Shown here: piece after piece, positions 28,856 to 37,900 of the stretch
How the letters are laid out: each line of letters starts with the position of its first letter
Numbering within the stretch: the first letter of the stretch is position 1
Source of the DNA: Stutzerimonas xanthomarina DSM 18231
GTDB taxonomy: Bacteria; Pseudomonadota; Gammaproteobacteria; Pseudomonadales; Pseudomonadaceae
NCBI RefSeq assembly: GCF_900129835.1
Contig: NZ_FQXA01000004.1
Span: 372,001 to 436,000, forward strand
DNA length: 64,000 nt
Direction of reading: 5' to 3'
The notes under the pieces: model-generated
What the model was told of the DNA's origin: nothing
Databases searched by the model: none
What the model saw: the letters and a program-made list of their open reading frames with translations, nothing else
Made by a program: the position numbers and the translations under genes

Positions 28856-30175
28856 TCACCGGACGCTGGGGGTGACCCGCCAGATCATGTTCCCGACGTC
28901 ATCGGCCACCAACAGTGCGCCGGCCTTGTCCACAGCGACGCCTACCGGGCGGCCCATGGCCTGCTCCTCCTCATTGAAAAAGCCGGTCAGTACATCTCGT
29001 GCAGTGCCGTCCGGTTCGCCATTGTTGAAGGGTACGAAAACTACTTTATAGCCGCTGCGCGGCTTGCGGTTCCATGAACCATGCTGGCCGATGAAAGCAC
29101 CGTGTCGGTAGCGTTCCGGCAGCAGCGATCCTTGGTAGAAGGCTAGACCGAGGGAAGCTGTGTGTGCGCCAAGCGCATAGTCGGGCACGATGGCTTTGGC
29201 TACCAGGTCCGGCCGTTGCGGCTTGACCCGCTCGTCGACGTGCTGCCCGTAATAGCTGTAGGGCCAGCCGTAGAAGCCACCGTCCGGTACAGAAGTCATG
29301 TAGTCCGGCACCAGGTCGCTGCCGATTTCGTCGCGCTCATTCACCGTCGTCCACAGCTCGCCGCTGTCGGGTTGCCAAGCCAGACCATTGGGGTTGCGCA
29401 GGCCTGAAGCGAACAGCCGCAGCGTTTTGCTTTGCGGGTCAACTTCAAGAATGGCTGCGCGATTTTCTTCCGCTTCCATGCCGTTCTCGGCAACGTTGCT
29501 GTTGGAGCCGCTGGTGACGTACAGCCGTGATCCGTCCGGGCTGGCGATGACGTTCTTGGTCCAGTGGTGATTGATCGGTCCTGCGGGCAGGTCGACGACT
29601 TTTTCACCCGCCGCGTCGATGCGGGTAACGCCTTGCTTGTAGGGGAAGCGCACCAGTGCATCAGTGTTGGCGACATAGAGCTGATCGCCTATGAGCGCCA
29701 TGCCGAACGGTGAGTGCAACCCCTCGAGAAATACCGCACGGTCTTCGAGCGTGCCGTCACCATCGCGGTCACGCAGCAGCGTAATACGGTCGGCGCTCTT
29801 GCCGCCGGAGCCCGCCCGCGCCATGACCTTCTTCATGATCCAGCCACGAATGCCCTGGCCGTCCTCCGGCTTCGCGGGCGCATTGCTTTCGGCCACGAGC
29901 ACGTCGCCATTGGGCAGCACGTAGAGCCAGCGCGGGTGGTCGAGATTGTCGGCGAATGCTTGAACCTGCAGCCCGGTGGCCGCTTGCGGAGTCCGGCCCT
30001 CAGGCCATCCGGTGGCTTCGGCGATATTGACAGTCGGGATCAGCGTCTTGTTTGGCGCGGGCAGCGCAGGGTCCGGCCCGTAGCCGGTCTCGACTGGCAG
30101 TGTTGCGGTATCGCCACAGCCGGCCAGGCCAAGCATAAGCGCCCCGGTGGTCAGGTAGGCGTAACGGTTATGCAT
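28856..30175 (-). CDS. Sorbosone-dehydrogenase-family lipoprotein (PQQ beta-propeller)
   Basis: The 439-residue product has a lipoprotein signal with lipobox LAGC (Cys20), so it is anchored at the periplasmic side of a membrane. The rest is a soluble-glucose/sorbosone dehydrogenase beta-propeller: [61 protein letters not shown], and [13 protein letters not shown]. Many such proteins bind PQQ, but the natural substrate is unknown. It may form an operon with the MgtC-type gene 33 bp upstream on the same strand. Confidence 0.9.
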   Translation of the reverse strand: MHNRYAYLTTGALMLGLAGCGDTATLPVETGYGPDPALPAPNKTLIPTVNIAEATGWPEGRTPQAATGLQVQAFADNLDHPRWLYVLPNGDVLVAESNAPAKPEDGQGIRGWIMKKVMARAGSGGKSADRITLLRDRDGDGTLEDRAVFLEGLHSPFGMALIGDQLYVANTDALVRFPYKQGVTRIDAAGEKVVDLPAGPINHHWTKNVIASPDGSRLYVTSGSNSNVAENGMEAEENRAAILEVDPQSKTLRLFASGLRNPNGLAWQPDSGELWTTVNERDEIGSDLVPDYMTSVPDGGFYGWPYSYYGQHVDERVKPQRPDLVAKAIVPDYALGAHTASLGLAFYQGSLLPERYRHGAFIGQHGSWNRKPRSGYKVVFVPFNNGEPDGTARDVLTGFFNEEEQAMGRPVGVAVDKAGALLVADDVGNMIWRVTPSVR

Positions 30176-30208
30176 GATCTACTCCTGAAGGAACGCTGCG
30201 GGCGGTTG

Positions 30209-30736
30209 TCATGGGGCTTTATCCTGATCACGCCCCTTCTTTTCGGTACCGGCCGACCTGTGCGCCGCATGCTGCTCAAGACGAGGCATCAGCAAAAAGA
30301 TCACCAGTGCGAAGGCCGTGGTCATCACGGCGGTGGATTCGTGACCGAGCCCGGCGGCAACCCCGATGGCGGCCGTCAGCCAAATACCCGCGGCGGTGGT
30401 GAGGCCCTTGACGTCCTGAATCGAGCTTCCCTTGAGAATAGTGCCGGCGCCGAGAAAGCCAATGCCGGTGACAATGCCCTGCATGACGCGCGAGAGGTCC
30501 TCGATGGGCATTCCTGCTTCGAGGGGTACCAACACGAACAGGGCGGCGCCCAGCGACACCAGCATGTGGGTGCGCAGACCGGCGGCCTTGCCCTTGTATT
30601 CACGTTCGTAGCCGAGCACACCCCCCAGGAGCGCGGCCAGGAACAGCCGTACGGTTACGCGAATCGCATGTTCGAAATCAGGGATGTCGGAGAATTCCGA
30701 GGCGACGGTGCGGCTCAATATGTCCCACCACTCCAT
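30209..30736 (-). CDS. MgtC/SapB family membrane protein
   Basis: The 175-residue inner-membrane protein has about four to five helices. The MgtC core is RLFLAALLGGVLGYEREYKGKAAG and LRTHMLVSLGAALF, followed by GIGFLGAGTILKG and GLTTAAGIWLTAAIG. The soluble C-terminal ACT-like domain of virulence MgtC is absent, so it is a short SapB-type member. Roles proposed for the family are low-magnesium adaptation and control of ATP synthase; none can be assigned here. Confidence 0.9.
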   Translation of the reverse strand: MEWWDILSRTVASEFSDIPDFEHAIRVTVRLFLAALLGGVLGYEREYKGKAAGLRTHMLVSLGAALFVLVPLEAGMPIEDLSRVMQGIVTGIGFLGAGTILKGSSIQDVKGLTTAAGIWLTAAIGVAAGLGHESTAVMTTAFALVIFLLMPRLEQHAAHRSAGTEKKGRDQDKAP

Positions 30737-30799
30737 GTATTCCTCCCTTGGCCAGTAGCGGACGCTCTTGGCCGTTCGATGCTGCCTGGCTTCAGCGGT

Positions 30800-31822
30800 T
30801 CATTCGACGACCTCGAAGCGCAGCATGCCGATCATCTGTCCTGCCTCGGTCATCACCCGCACGCGCCATTTACCTTCGGCCTGCTTTGGGAAGTTGCGCT
30901 TGTGGGTCCAGGCACGATAGCCGGCCTGCCGGCCACCGCTGATGTCCAGGGGGATGCGGTCGACCCGCTTACCGTTGTGCGTCCATTCATGGTAGATGCG
31001 TTCTTTCAGGCCGCGCGGCGCGTTGATCGCGGTAAACGCATAGAGCCCATTGCTGTGCAGCTGTTGGCTGGATATTTCACGCAGACGATTGCCAGGTTCG
31101 CGCGACGCATCGTCGAAGGTCATGGTCACGGCGACATCCGTCAGCCAGAGCGTCGCCGGCGGTACCCAGGTGCGTCCAACCCAGCCGGCCAGGCCGACCA
31201 CGGCGGCGAGCGCCAGCATCCCGAGCACGCTTTTCCAATTCGATGAAGCAAACAGTCCGCTGAGGCTCGGCAACGCGAGCACTACAGCGATGCCCAATGC
31301 CCAGAGGTAGCTTTGCGGCGTCGACAGGTGAAAGATGATCGGCAGCGCGGTGAGCAGAACGGCGAACAATGTCAGCGCGTGAAACGCCAGGTACACCCAG
31401 CGCCGCGGCGCCAGCCACTTGTAATAGAGCGGATCGACCAGCGAGACCAGCGCTGCCACGCCCAGCATCACGGTGAACGCGGCCTGGCCACTGTTCCAGG
31501 TCGTGGTGATGAAAAAGAACGGGATGATGAAGAACAGGCTTTCCTGGTGAACCATTTGCGTCACATAGCGCAGCAAAGGGGGTGGCACCTTCCAGCCGAA
31601 GCGACGTTCCAGACCAGTGCGCAGGCTTTTTTCCAGCATCAGCCAGAGCCAGCTGAACAGCATCAGCGCGGCGATGAACTTGGCTAGTCCGGCCTGGCGT
31701 TCAACCAGCACGAAACTGGCCAGGCCCGAACAGAAACCAAACAGCGCAACGGTGCCGGGGTAGCGGCGGATCAGCCGCGAGGCCAGCTCGAAAAGGCTTG
31801 AGAGGCGGGACTTCAACGACAT
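30800..31822 (-). CDS. DUF5924 membrane protein with C-terminal DUF2914 domain
   Basis: This 340-residue protein has an N-terminal part with about seven membrane helices (residues 20-230, for example SLFFIIPFFFITTTWNSG). A C-terminal periplasmic domain (about 240-340, from VAVTMTFDD to MLRFEVVE) matches the DUF2914 pattern with HEWTHNGKRVDRIPLDI. No function is established. It is a single gene between the MgtC-type and DUF2726 genes. Confidence 0.8.
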   Translation of the reverse strand: MSLKSRLSSLFELASRLIRRYPGTVALFGFCSGLASFVLVERQAGLAKFIAALMLFSWLWLMLEKSLRTGLERRFGWKVPPPLLRYVTQMVHQESLFFIIPFFFITTTWNSGQAAFTVMLGVAALVSLVDPLYYKWLAPRRWVYLAFHALTLFAVLLTALPIIFHLSTPQSYLWALGIAVVLALPSLSGLFASSNWKSVLGMLALAAVVGLAGWVGRTWVPPATLWLTDVAVTMTFDDASREPGNRLREISSQQLHSNGLYAFTAINAPRGLKERIYHEWTHNGKRVDRIPLDISGGRQAGYRAWTHKRNFPKQAEGKWRVRVMTEAGQMIGMLRFEVVE

Positions 31823-32031
31823 GTAGGGTTCACGGTAAGAGGTCTCTCCGATCAGGGCGGACTTTAGAAGCGAATGGTGAGTTGCGCATCCCGCGCGATA
31901 GGTCTTGAGCTAGACCCGGTGACGACGCCGTGAGCAGATGGCCACGGTGCGGAGGCTTGTTGCTGCAGGTCGTCCTATCGCCTCTTCAGACAGCTAGGGT
32001 CGGCCCGCCTCGCTGCTTGTTTCAATGCAGA

Positions 32032-32526
32032 TTATGCAGCGCTCGGCGTTGAGTTGATTGCGTTTTCGATGGCAGCACACAAACGATCATAGGCGCGAGC
32101 GGTTTCCGGCGTCAGGCGGATCAGTGGCAGATCAACCGTCTGGCAGAGTTCATCGACGAAGGCATTGGCCTGGTCGGGTTGCTCCATTTCAATGGCGCAG
32201 CAGGGCGTCAGCGTCTGCAGATCGCACAATAGAAAATCGAACCGTGCCGCAGAGATGCGATTGACCGCCCGATACCAGGGCGCACGCCGCGGAACGGCCG
32301 TGACGTCAACCACATCAGCGACCCGCACCTTGCACAAGATCTGGAAGCGTTCGCCCACGGCCTGCTGCAACAGGGCGAGCAGTTCCCTCTCACTCGGCTG
32401 AAACAAGGGCTGCTTCAACGCGTACGGCATGCGCAATGCAGGGTGGTTGTACTGGCGCTGCTTGATAAAGAAGACCAGCCCAAAACAGACAAATGCTACC
32501 AGCACCAAAGCCAGGAAATTCATCAT
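32032..32526 (-). CDS. DUF2726 membrane-anchored protein
   Basis: The 164-residue product begins with one membrane segment (residues 3-21, FLALVLVAFVCFGLVFFI). A DUF2726 domain follows: LFQPSERELLALLQQAV, VRVADVVDV, SAARFDFLLCDLQTLTPCCAIEME. DUF2726 is related to restriction-endonuclease-like folds, but no catalytic set is obvious here. The start may be ATG 32526 or the adjacent ATG 32523. Confidence 0.78.
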   Translation of the reverse strand: MMNFLALVLVAFVCFGLVFFIKQRQYNHPALRMPYALKQPLFQPSERELLALLQQAVGERFQILCKVRVADVVDVTAVPRRAPWYRAVNRISAARFDFLLCDLQTLTPCCAIEMEQPDQANAFVDELCQTVDLPLIRLTPETARAYDRLCAAIENAINSTPSAA

Positions 32527-32692
32527 CGTGGGCGCTCTTGCCCTGCAGAGCAGGTCAGGACTATGCGTCTGGTAAGGGTGGACTGGCGCGGCATGGGGAG
32601 CACCTATGGCGTGAATGCAACATTGGAGGCGTCGTGCTAGATGAAGTTCGCCTCTCCTTGGTCTTCAACGCGCGCGTGGATAACGTTCAAGA

Positions 32693-32728
32693 GTTATCCC
32701 AGTTTACTGTGGGGCATTCTGTGGATAA
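32693..32728 (+). repeat. DnaA-box element copy 1
   Basis: The pattern is GTTATCCC-N6-CTGTGG-N6-CTGTGGATAA. The last nine bases, TGTGGATAA (32720-32728), are the complement of the E. coli DnaA box TTATCCACA. The period of 12 bp between CTGTGG blocks is kept in all copies. Confidence 0.85.
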
Positions 32729-32896
32729 CCTTGGGGTCGACTGCTGTAGCATCTACCAGCTATGCGCTGTAGCTGTCTGGTCATGTTTTGATCAGGATGC
32801 TTTTTTGCTGCTACCACACACAAGCCGCTGCATCGCCGCAACCCTGAATACGCCCTTCATTCTCCCCTGCAAACGGGCGTCACCGGTTCATTCACG

Positions 32897-32932
32897 GTTA
32901 TCCCCATTTGCTGTGGAGGACGCTGTGGATAA
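32897..32932 (+). repeat. DnaA-box element copy 2
   Basis: Same pattern with the same spacing as the copy at 32693; perfect TGTGGATAA at 32924-32932. Confidence 0.85.
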
Positions 32933-33004
32933 ACGGGGATTAACCCGATGCGGCCCGGCAACGGCGGCGCCTGCGCAGATGCGTTCGTTTTTTGTACAGC
33001 TGTT

Positions 33005-33592
33005 TCACGAGCCCGTTTGCTCTGCCCATCTGGCCTTGTCGATGGGCGTCCAGTCGGTCATCAATTTCAGCAATGCCTGAGGTGATTCGCTGCGCTGAAG
33101 CATGTCGCGATACGGGGCCCGGACGAAGCCTTCGTCCACTAAGTGGTCAAGAAAGTCGCTGAGCTTGCTGTAGAAACGATCTACGTCGAGTAGACCCAGC
33201 GGCTTTTGGTGATAGCCCAACTGAGCCCAGGTCCAGACCTCGAAAAGCTCTTCGAGCGTACCGAGACCCCCTGGCAACGCGATAAAAGCATCGGATAGCT
33301 CGGCCATTCGTGCTTTGCGTGCGTGCATGCCATCAACTACTTCCAGCCGCGTCAGCCCCTGGTGGCCTACCTCGGCATCCTTCAGGCTCTGCGGGATGAT
33401 GCCGATGACCTCACCGTCGGCTTCCATCACTGCATCGGCAACCACTCCCATCAGGCCTACCGCACCGCCCCCGTAAATCAGGCGAATGCTATTCGCAGCC
33501 AGCAACTGGCCCAGCGCAACGGCAGCGTCGCGGTAGATCGGGGATTTACCTGTGCTGGCGCCACAGAACACGCATATTGAACGCAGGGACAT
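33005..33592 (-). CDS. LOG family protein (nucleoside 5'-monophosphate phosphoribohydrolase)
   Basis: The 195-residue product belongs to the LOG/YvdD family, which cleaves cytokinin riboside or adenosine monophosphates to free base and ribose-5-phosphate. The N-terminus [19 protein letters not shown] and the signature [20 protein letters not shown] (catalytic Glu and nucleotide-binding glycines) are complete. The pseudomonad substrate is unproven. A small ORF ends 3 bp upstream, and DnaA-box elements flank the gene on both sides. Confidence 0.93.
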   Translation of the reverse strand: MSLRSICVFCGASTGKSPIYRDAAVALGQLLAANSIRLIYGGGAVGLMGVVADAVMEADGEVIGIIPQSLKDAEVGHQGLTRLEVVDGMHARKARMAELSDAFIALPGGLGTLEELFEVWTWAQLGYHQKPLGLLDVDRFYSKLSDFLDHLVDEGFVRAPYRDMLQRSESPQALLKLMTDWTPIDKARWAEQTGS

Positions 33593-33595
33593 CCT

Positions 33596-33733
33596 CTACT
33601 CCATCAGTCGGACGGCTGGCAGAGTAACGCCGGCGCCAGTAGCAACCAAACGTCCATCTTGTTCTGCGCTGGTCCCGCTGATGCCGAGAGCGTAGTTGGC
33701 AAAAAGCGTCTGAATCAATTCGAGGCTGAGCAT
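33596..33733 (-). CDS. Small ORF (45 codons) upstream of LOG gene
   Basis: The ORF starts MLSLELIQTLFANYALG and ends LPAVRLME. It has a good Shine-Dalgarno (AGGAG, 8 bases before ATG 33733), and its TAG stop is 3 bp before the LOG start codon, whose own ribosome-binding site (GGAG) lies within its last codons. I do not recognise the protein. It could be a leader that couples translation to the LOG gene or the remains of a longer gene. An in-frame longer start at 33805 is less likely. Confidence 0.45.
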   Translation of the reverse strand: MLSLELIQTLFANYALGISGTSAEQDGRLVATGAGVTLPAVRLME

Positions 33734-33831
33734 GGCGTTCTCCTGATGGTGTGATGCGCCAAGGCTATGCGCCGCGGGCACGCTTGCCTTGTGGGTTTTG
33801 CGCATTGTTCCGATAGCTTTGCTGTTTTGGA

Positions 33832-33867
33832 GTTATCCCCGTTCGCTGTGTACGCTTCTGTGGATAA
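33832..33867 (+). repeat. DnaA-box element copy 3
   Basis: GTTATCCC-N6-CTGTGT-N6-CTGTGGATAA. One base of the middle block differs; TGTGGATAA at 33859-33867 is perfect. Confidence 0.85.
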
Positions 33868-33990
33868 GCTTTTCACAGTTCTTTCGGGGTCGCGCCATGA
33901 GCGGCGTTGCGGTTATTGATCGAATAATGAGCAACTAGTTTTGTAGGTTCTCTAAATGATTGTTATCGCGTCGATTTTACCTCTAGTCGG

Positions 33991-34026
33991 GTGTCAGGGG
34001 CTTCAAAAAACCAGCCTGACACTTTT
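33991..34026 (+). terminator. Terminator-like hairpin with no upstream gene
   Basis: GTGTCAGG (33991-33998) and CCTGACAC (34015-34022) form an 8-bp stem around a 16-base A-rich loop, followed by TTTT on the plus strand. No plus-strand gene precedes it, so it may end a short RNA or be an operator. Support is weak. Confidence 0.35.
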
Positions 34027-34035
34027 CCAAGATAA

Positions 34036-34057
34036 CTGTGGGGCTGTCTGTGGATAA
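34036..34057 (+). repeat. DnaA-box element copy 4 (right part)
   Basis: CTGTGG-N6-CTGTGGATAA with the same 12-bp period. The left GTTATCCC block is degenerate. TGTGGATAA at 34049-34057 is perfect. Confidence 0.8.
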
Positions 34058-34378
34058 CGTGGGGAAACGATACGCGAGGCCGCTGCAGATGTGGTCTTCA
34101 GCGAAGCGGTTAAAAAATGATCAGAATGATTTGCTGTTTGGTAGTCACGGTGGGTGCTAACCGATCAAGTGATGGCTTTACCTGCAGGAAGAGGGCCCGT
34201 CGCGAGTCGCCGACGCGATCCGGGCGTTTCCGCCGCAGCCCTGACGCTGCCACATCATCCTGCAGCCTTATGTTCGGGCATTCAGTCGTGGCCGTTTGAT
34301 TGTGGCCGGCTGCGGTGTCACCGACACTCGCCACAGACTTTGCGACGCATCCAACAATAATCCGCTGGAGGAATTTCC

Positions 34379-35290
34379 ATGAGTGAAGCCATTCGCTTCG
34401 AAGACAAGGTGGTCATCGTGACCGGTGCTGGCGGCGGCCTTGGCCGTGCCCATGCCCTGTTGTTCGCTCGTCATGGCGCCAAAGTGGTGGTCAATGATCT
34501 GGGCGGCAGTGCCCAGGGCGAAGGCGCGAACGCCTCGGCTGCTGATCGTGTCGTCGAGGAAATCCGCCAGGCCGGCGGTACTGCGGTGGCCAACCATGAC
34601 TCTGTGACCGACGGTGAGAAGATCGTCCAGCACGCCTTGGACAGCTTCGGCCGTATCGATGTGGTGGTGAACAATGCCGGCATCCTGCGCGACAAGACCT
34701 TTCATAAAATGGACGACGCCGACTGGGATCTGGTCTATCGGGTGCACGTCGAAGGCGCTTACAAGGTGACCCGTGCCGCCTGGCCACACATGCGCGAGCA
34801 GGGTTACGGGCGAGTGATCTTCACCGCCTCGACCTCCGGCATTTACGGCAACTTCGGTCAGTCCAACTACGGCATGGCCAAGCTGGGCTTGTACGGCCTG
34901 ACGCGCACACTGGCCCTGGAAGGGCGCAAGAACAACATTCTGGTCAACGCCATCGCGCCGACCGGTGGCACGCGCATGACCGAGGGGCTGATCCCACCGC
35001 AGATGTTCGAGCAGCTCAAGCCCGAGCTGGTCAGCCCGCTCGTGGTCTTTCTCGCCAGCGACCAGTGCCAGGACACCTCTGGCCTGTTTGAAGTTGGCGG
35101 GGGCTGGATGGGCAAGGTGCGTTGGGAGCGCAGCCTGGGTGCCGGGTTCGACCCCAAGGCAGGCTTCGATGCCGAGGATGTTGCCGCCCACTGGCAACAG
35201 ATCTGCGACTTCGAAAACGCGGCGCATCCGGCCGACAATATGGAAGCGCTGAAGGAAATGATGGCCAACCTGCAAAAACACGCCGGTTAA
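34379..35290 (+). CDS. SDR dehydrogenase, peroxisomal-MFE2-like 3-hydroxyacyl-CoA dehydrogenase
   Basis: The 303-residue short-chain dehydrogenase has the cofactor motif TGAGGGLGRAHA (residues 15-26), NNAG at 98-101, and the catalytic set Ser151, Tyr164 and Lys168 (SNYGMAKLG). The sequence, including VVNDLGGSAQGEG and the C-terminal FEVGGGWMGKVRWERS, resembles the dehydrogenase part of multifunctional enzyme type 2. This suggests oxidation of 3-hydroxyacyl-CoA; the substrate is inferred. The ribosome-binding site is TGGAGGAA. It is a single gene, convergent with the SulP transporter. Confidence 0.9.
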   Translation: MSEAIRFEDKVVIVTGAGGGLGRAHALLFARHGAKVVVNDLGGSAQGEGANASAADRVVEEIRQAGGTAVANHDSVTDGEKIVQHALDSFGRIDVVVNNAGILRDKTFHKMDDADWDLVYRVHVEGAYKVTRAAWPHMREQGYGRVIFTASTSGIYGNFGQSNYGMAKLGLYGLTRTLALEGRKNNILVNAIAPTGGTRMTEGLIPPQMFEQLKPELVSPLVVFLASDQCQDTSGLFEVGGGWMGKVRWERSLGAGFDPKAGFDAEDVAAHWQQICDFENAAHPADNMEALKEMMANLQKHAG

Positions 35291-35305
35291 ACCACCGCTG
35301 TGGGC

Positions 35306-35351
35306 GGTCGCTTGAGTGGAAAAACGTTGCACGCTTTCAGCTCAAGCGACC
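35306..35351. terminator. Long inverted repeat between convergent genes
   Basis: GGTCGCTTGAG (35306-35316) is perfectly complementary to CTCAAGCGACC (35341-35351), with a 24-base spacer. It lies between the stops of the SDR gene and the SulP gene (over its last codons is avoided), so it is a probable two-way terminator, although T tracts are weak. Confidence 0.55.
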
Positions 35352-35358
35352 TATTCGG

Positions 35359-37101
35359 TCAGATAGCTGACTCGGTTGCTGCCGGCTCGGGTAGCAGGCG
35401 CAGGGCTTTTGCCCGAGCCTGTGCCAGATTGCGCACGTGGTACAGCTGCCCTTCGAGTGGGTGAATACCGGCGCGGCGCAGCTTGAGGCGCAGTCGGGCA
35501 TTACTGCCGGATAGAATCAGTGCGATGCCTTGCTTGCGGTAGTCCAGTAGGATGTTTTCCAGTGCTGCCAGGGCGGTCATGTCCATCATCGGCACCTCGC
35601 TGATATCGACGATGACAATCTTCACCTCTGGATTGAAGCGTCGCAGCACACTCAATGCCTTCTCGGCGGCGCCGAAGAACAGCGGGCCACGAATCGCATA
35701 GCCAGCGACGTGCTCGGGCAACTCCTTGAGCATCGGATTCTGCCCGAAATTCAGGCGGGTGGTGTCGGTCAGCTCACTCATGCGTTTGATGAACAGCCCG
35801 GCTGCGAGCAACAGGCCTACGCCCACCGCCAGCACCATGTCGAACAGGACGGTCAGGCTCAGGCAGGTCAGCAGAACCAGCACATCGCTGCGCGGCGCTA
35901 TTCGCAGTGTTTTGATGACATGCGGTGCTTCGCTCATGTTCCAGGCCACTATCAATAGCAACGCAGCCAGGGCGGCCATCGGCAAATAGCTGAACAGCGG
36001 CGCCAGCCAGAGGATCGCTACCAGCACTACGCCTGCATGAATGATCGCCGCCAGGGGTGAGGTCGCGCCAGCGCGCACGTTGGTGGCGGTGCGCGCAATG
36101 GCAGCGGTCGCCGTGATGCCGCCGAACAGCGGGGCGACCAGGTTGCCGATGCCTTGACCGAGAAGCTCGGCGTTCGGGTCGTGGTTGGCGCCCGCCATGC
36201 CATCGGCGACGACCGCGCAGAGCAGCGATTCTATGGCGCCGAGCATGGCGATGGCGAACGCCGGCGCCAACAGTTGGTGAAACAGCTCGAAGCTCAGCAC
36301 CAGCGGTTGGCCGTAAGGGCCTGGCAGCAGCCACGGCCATGCAAAATCCGGAAGAAACGGTGGAATGCCGGGGTGCAGCACATCGTCAACCGCGTAACTG
36401 AAGCGCTCGCCAAGCGTGGCGACGGTGAGCCCGACCGCTTCCAGCGCGAGTGCGGCCAGTGCGCCAACGACGAGGGCGACCAGATGGCCCGGTACCTTGG
36501 GTACCAGGCGCGGCCAGACGATGAGCACGGCCAGGCAAATCAGACCGACAAGCGCATCTCCCAACTGGGCGCTGGGTAGCGCGCGCAGCAGCAAGTTGAG
36601 CTGTTCGATGTAATGCTGCGGCTGTTCGGTCAGCGTCAGCCCGAGCATGTCCTTGAGCTGAAGGGTCGCAATGACGATGCCGATGCCAGCGGTGAAACCA
36701 AGTGTGACCGGGTAGGGCACAAAGGCGATCAGCCTGCCGGCACGCAACAGCCCGAGCAAGATCAGGATCAGCCCGGCTAGCATGGTGCAGAGCAGCAGCC
36801 CGCCGAGACCGAATTGCTGAGTGATTGGCAACAGAATGACCACGAAGGCTGCCGTCGGCCCGGACACATTGAACCGGGATCCGCCTGTCAGCGCGATCAG
36901 CGGTGCAGCGACCAGCACCGTATACAGGCCGTGCTGTGGTGCAGCCCCTACCGCTATAGCCAGCGCCATGGCCAGGGGGATCGCAATGATGCCAACCGTT
37001 AAACCGGCCGTGATGTCGCCGCGCAGAGCCGGGAGTCCGTATCCCGACCGGAGGACGTGACGCCAGGCAACGAACAATGGTGGAAGCTTCATCCCAGACA
37101 C
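35359..37101 (-). CDS. SulP family anion transporter with STAS domain
   Basis: The 580-residue inner-membrane protein belongs to the SLC26/SulP family, which carries sulfate, bicarbonate or dicarboxylates. The N-terminal signature is DITAGLTVGIIAIPLAMALAIAVGA, in pieces over residues 25-50, followed by the helices of the 14-span core, including GGSRFNVSGPTAAFVVIL. A cytoplasmic STAS domain (about residues 450-560) contains IVIVDISEVPMMDMTALAAL. The ion carried cannot be told from sequence. It is divergent from the PA4642-type gene. Confidence 0.93.
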   Translation of the reverse strand: MSGMKLPPLFVAWRHVLRSGYGLPALRGDITAGLTVGIIAIPLAMALAIAVGAAPQHGLYTVLVAAPLIALTGGSRFNVSGPTAAFVVILLPITQQFGLGGLLLCTMLAGLILILLGLLRAGRLIAFVPYPVTLGFTAGIGIVIATLQLKDMLGLTLTEQPQHYIEQLNLLLRALPSAQLGDALVGLICLAVLIVWPRLVPKVPGHLVALVVGALAALALEAVGLTVATLGERFSYAVDDVLHPGIPPFLPDFAWPWLLPGPYGQPLVLSFELFHQLLAPAFAIAMLGAIESLLCAVVADGMAGANHDPNAELLGQGIGNLVAPLFGGITATAAIARTATNVRAGATSPLAAIIHAGVVLVAILWLAPLFSYLPMAALAALLLIVAWNMSEAPHVIKTLRIAPRSDVLVLLTCLSLTVLFDMVLAVGVGLLLAAGLFIKRMSELTDTTRLNFGQNPMLKELPEHVAGYAIRGPLFFGAAEKALSVLRRFNPEVKIVIVDISEVPMMDMTALAALENILLDYRKQGIALILSGSNARLRLKLRRAGIHPLEGQLYHVRNLAQARAKALRLLPEPAATESAI

Positions 37102-37285
37102 TCCATATGTTCAAAGCGCCAGTATAAGCGCTGGTAATACAGCCGGGCCTGCGCGAACGCAACATCGCGGTTAAATCGCGGATTTTCCTGTACGACCTTG
37201 GTCGTATCGGGCTCGGGCGCGTTGAGTGCGCCCGTCGCGCAGAGTAAACTGCCGCCCCCGAAAGGCCCCTCGTACCGGAGAAACC

Positions 37286-37573
37286 ATGCGTAAAGACAAG
37301 AAGAAGGTGATCGGCGAGGAAGTCAGCGATGAGTCGATCAAGTTGTTTCTCGAGCTGGAACCGACTGACGGCACGCCGTCGTCGTTACACAAGCTGATCA
37401 AGGCTTATCGCGGGTTGCGGGTCGATGATTTCGAGCGTTTTCTCGGATTCTTTGTCGAAGCCGGATACGACCTGAATGTGAAGGACGCCAGGGGGCAAGA
37501 CTTCGTTTCCTTAATCGCAGATCAGCGTCAGGCCGAGCCCTATATCGAGCTGATCGAGGCTGCGCGCGGCTGA
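37286..37573 (+). CDS. PA4642-family small conserved protein
   Basis: The 95-residue cytoplasmic protein is rich in charged residues and starts MRKDKKKVIGEEVSDESIKL; ATG 37286 follows a CCGGAG ribosome-binding site. The middle VDDFERFLGFFVEAGYDLNVKDARGQ looks like an ankyrin-style or helical repeat. It matches, from memory, a conserved pseudomonad protein that sits near mqo. No function is known. Confidence 0.82.
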   Translation: MRKDKKKVIGEEVSDESIKLFLELEPTDGTPSSLHKLIKAYRGLRVDDFERFLGFFVEAGYDLNVKDARGQDFVSLIADQRQAEPYIELIEAARG

Positions 37574-37900
37574 GTTTGTCTGTAACAGTCGAGACTCAAG
37601 CAGCACGCGTCCCCGCATGCCCTGGCTGAGCAATCGGCAGCCGCAATAGATTTTCTCGCTGCACGCGTCCCGTAGAGCCCAGGCTTGTAGCCCCGCTCCG
37701 GGAAGTAGAGGCGCGAGAGGGAGGAGGCCAAAAGCCGTTCTCCCGACAGCGGGTAGGTGCTCTCGAGTTCCTGCCTTCGGGCACAAGCCCGAGCAGCGGT
37801 ATAGAAACCTCCTCCGTTTCTAGCCGCCAGGCTGGTGGTTCTACATGATCGCGTACTGCGGTCGTGACAGTTTAATGCTGTGATTCTGGAGAACGCGTTA
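37574..37900. other. Intergenic region before mqo
   Basis: This is 327 bp without a convincing gene. It has an 11-bp direct repeat GCACGCGTCCC (37603-37613, 37661-37671), a TCGGGC/GCCCGA hairpin (37777-37792) and a hairpin TAGAAAC/GTTTCTA with a seven-base loop (37802-37822). The mqo ribosome-binding site CTGGAGAAC is at the end. Confidence 0.5.

Larger units (their letters stand above)
32527..33004. other. Noncoding region with two DnaA-box elements
   Basis: There is no convincing gene in 478 bp. The region holds two copies of a 36-bp element (32693-32728 and 32897-32932), each ending in a perfect TGTGGATAA, plus one partial GTGGATAAC at 32677-32685. Confidence 0.7.
33734..34378. other. Noncoding region with two more DnaA-box elements
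   Basis: This is 645 bp without a convincing gene. It holds element copies 3 and 4, an inverted repeat GTGTCAGG/CCTGACAC (33991-33998, 34015-34022) followed by TTTT, and the leader of the SDR gene. Confidence 0.65.

Noticed and set aside
29714..31246. 510-codon plus-strand open frame across three genes
   Set aside because: It runs antisense over the sorbosone-like, MgtC-type and DUF5924 genes, all well supported, and has low-complexity composition typical of shadows.
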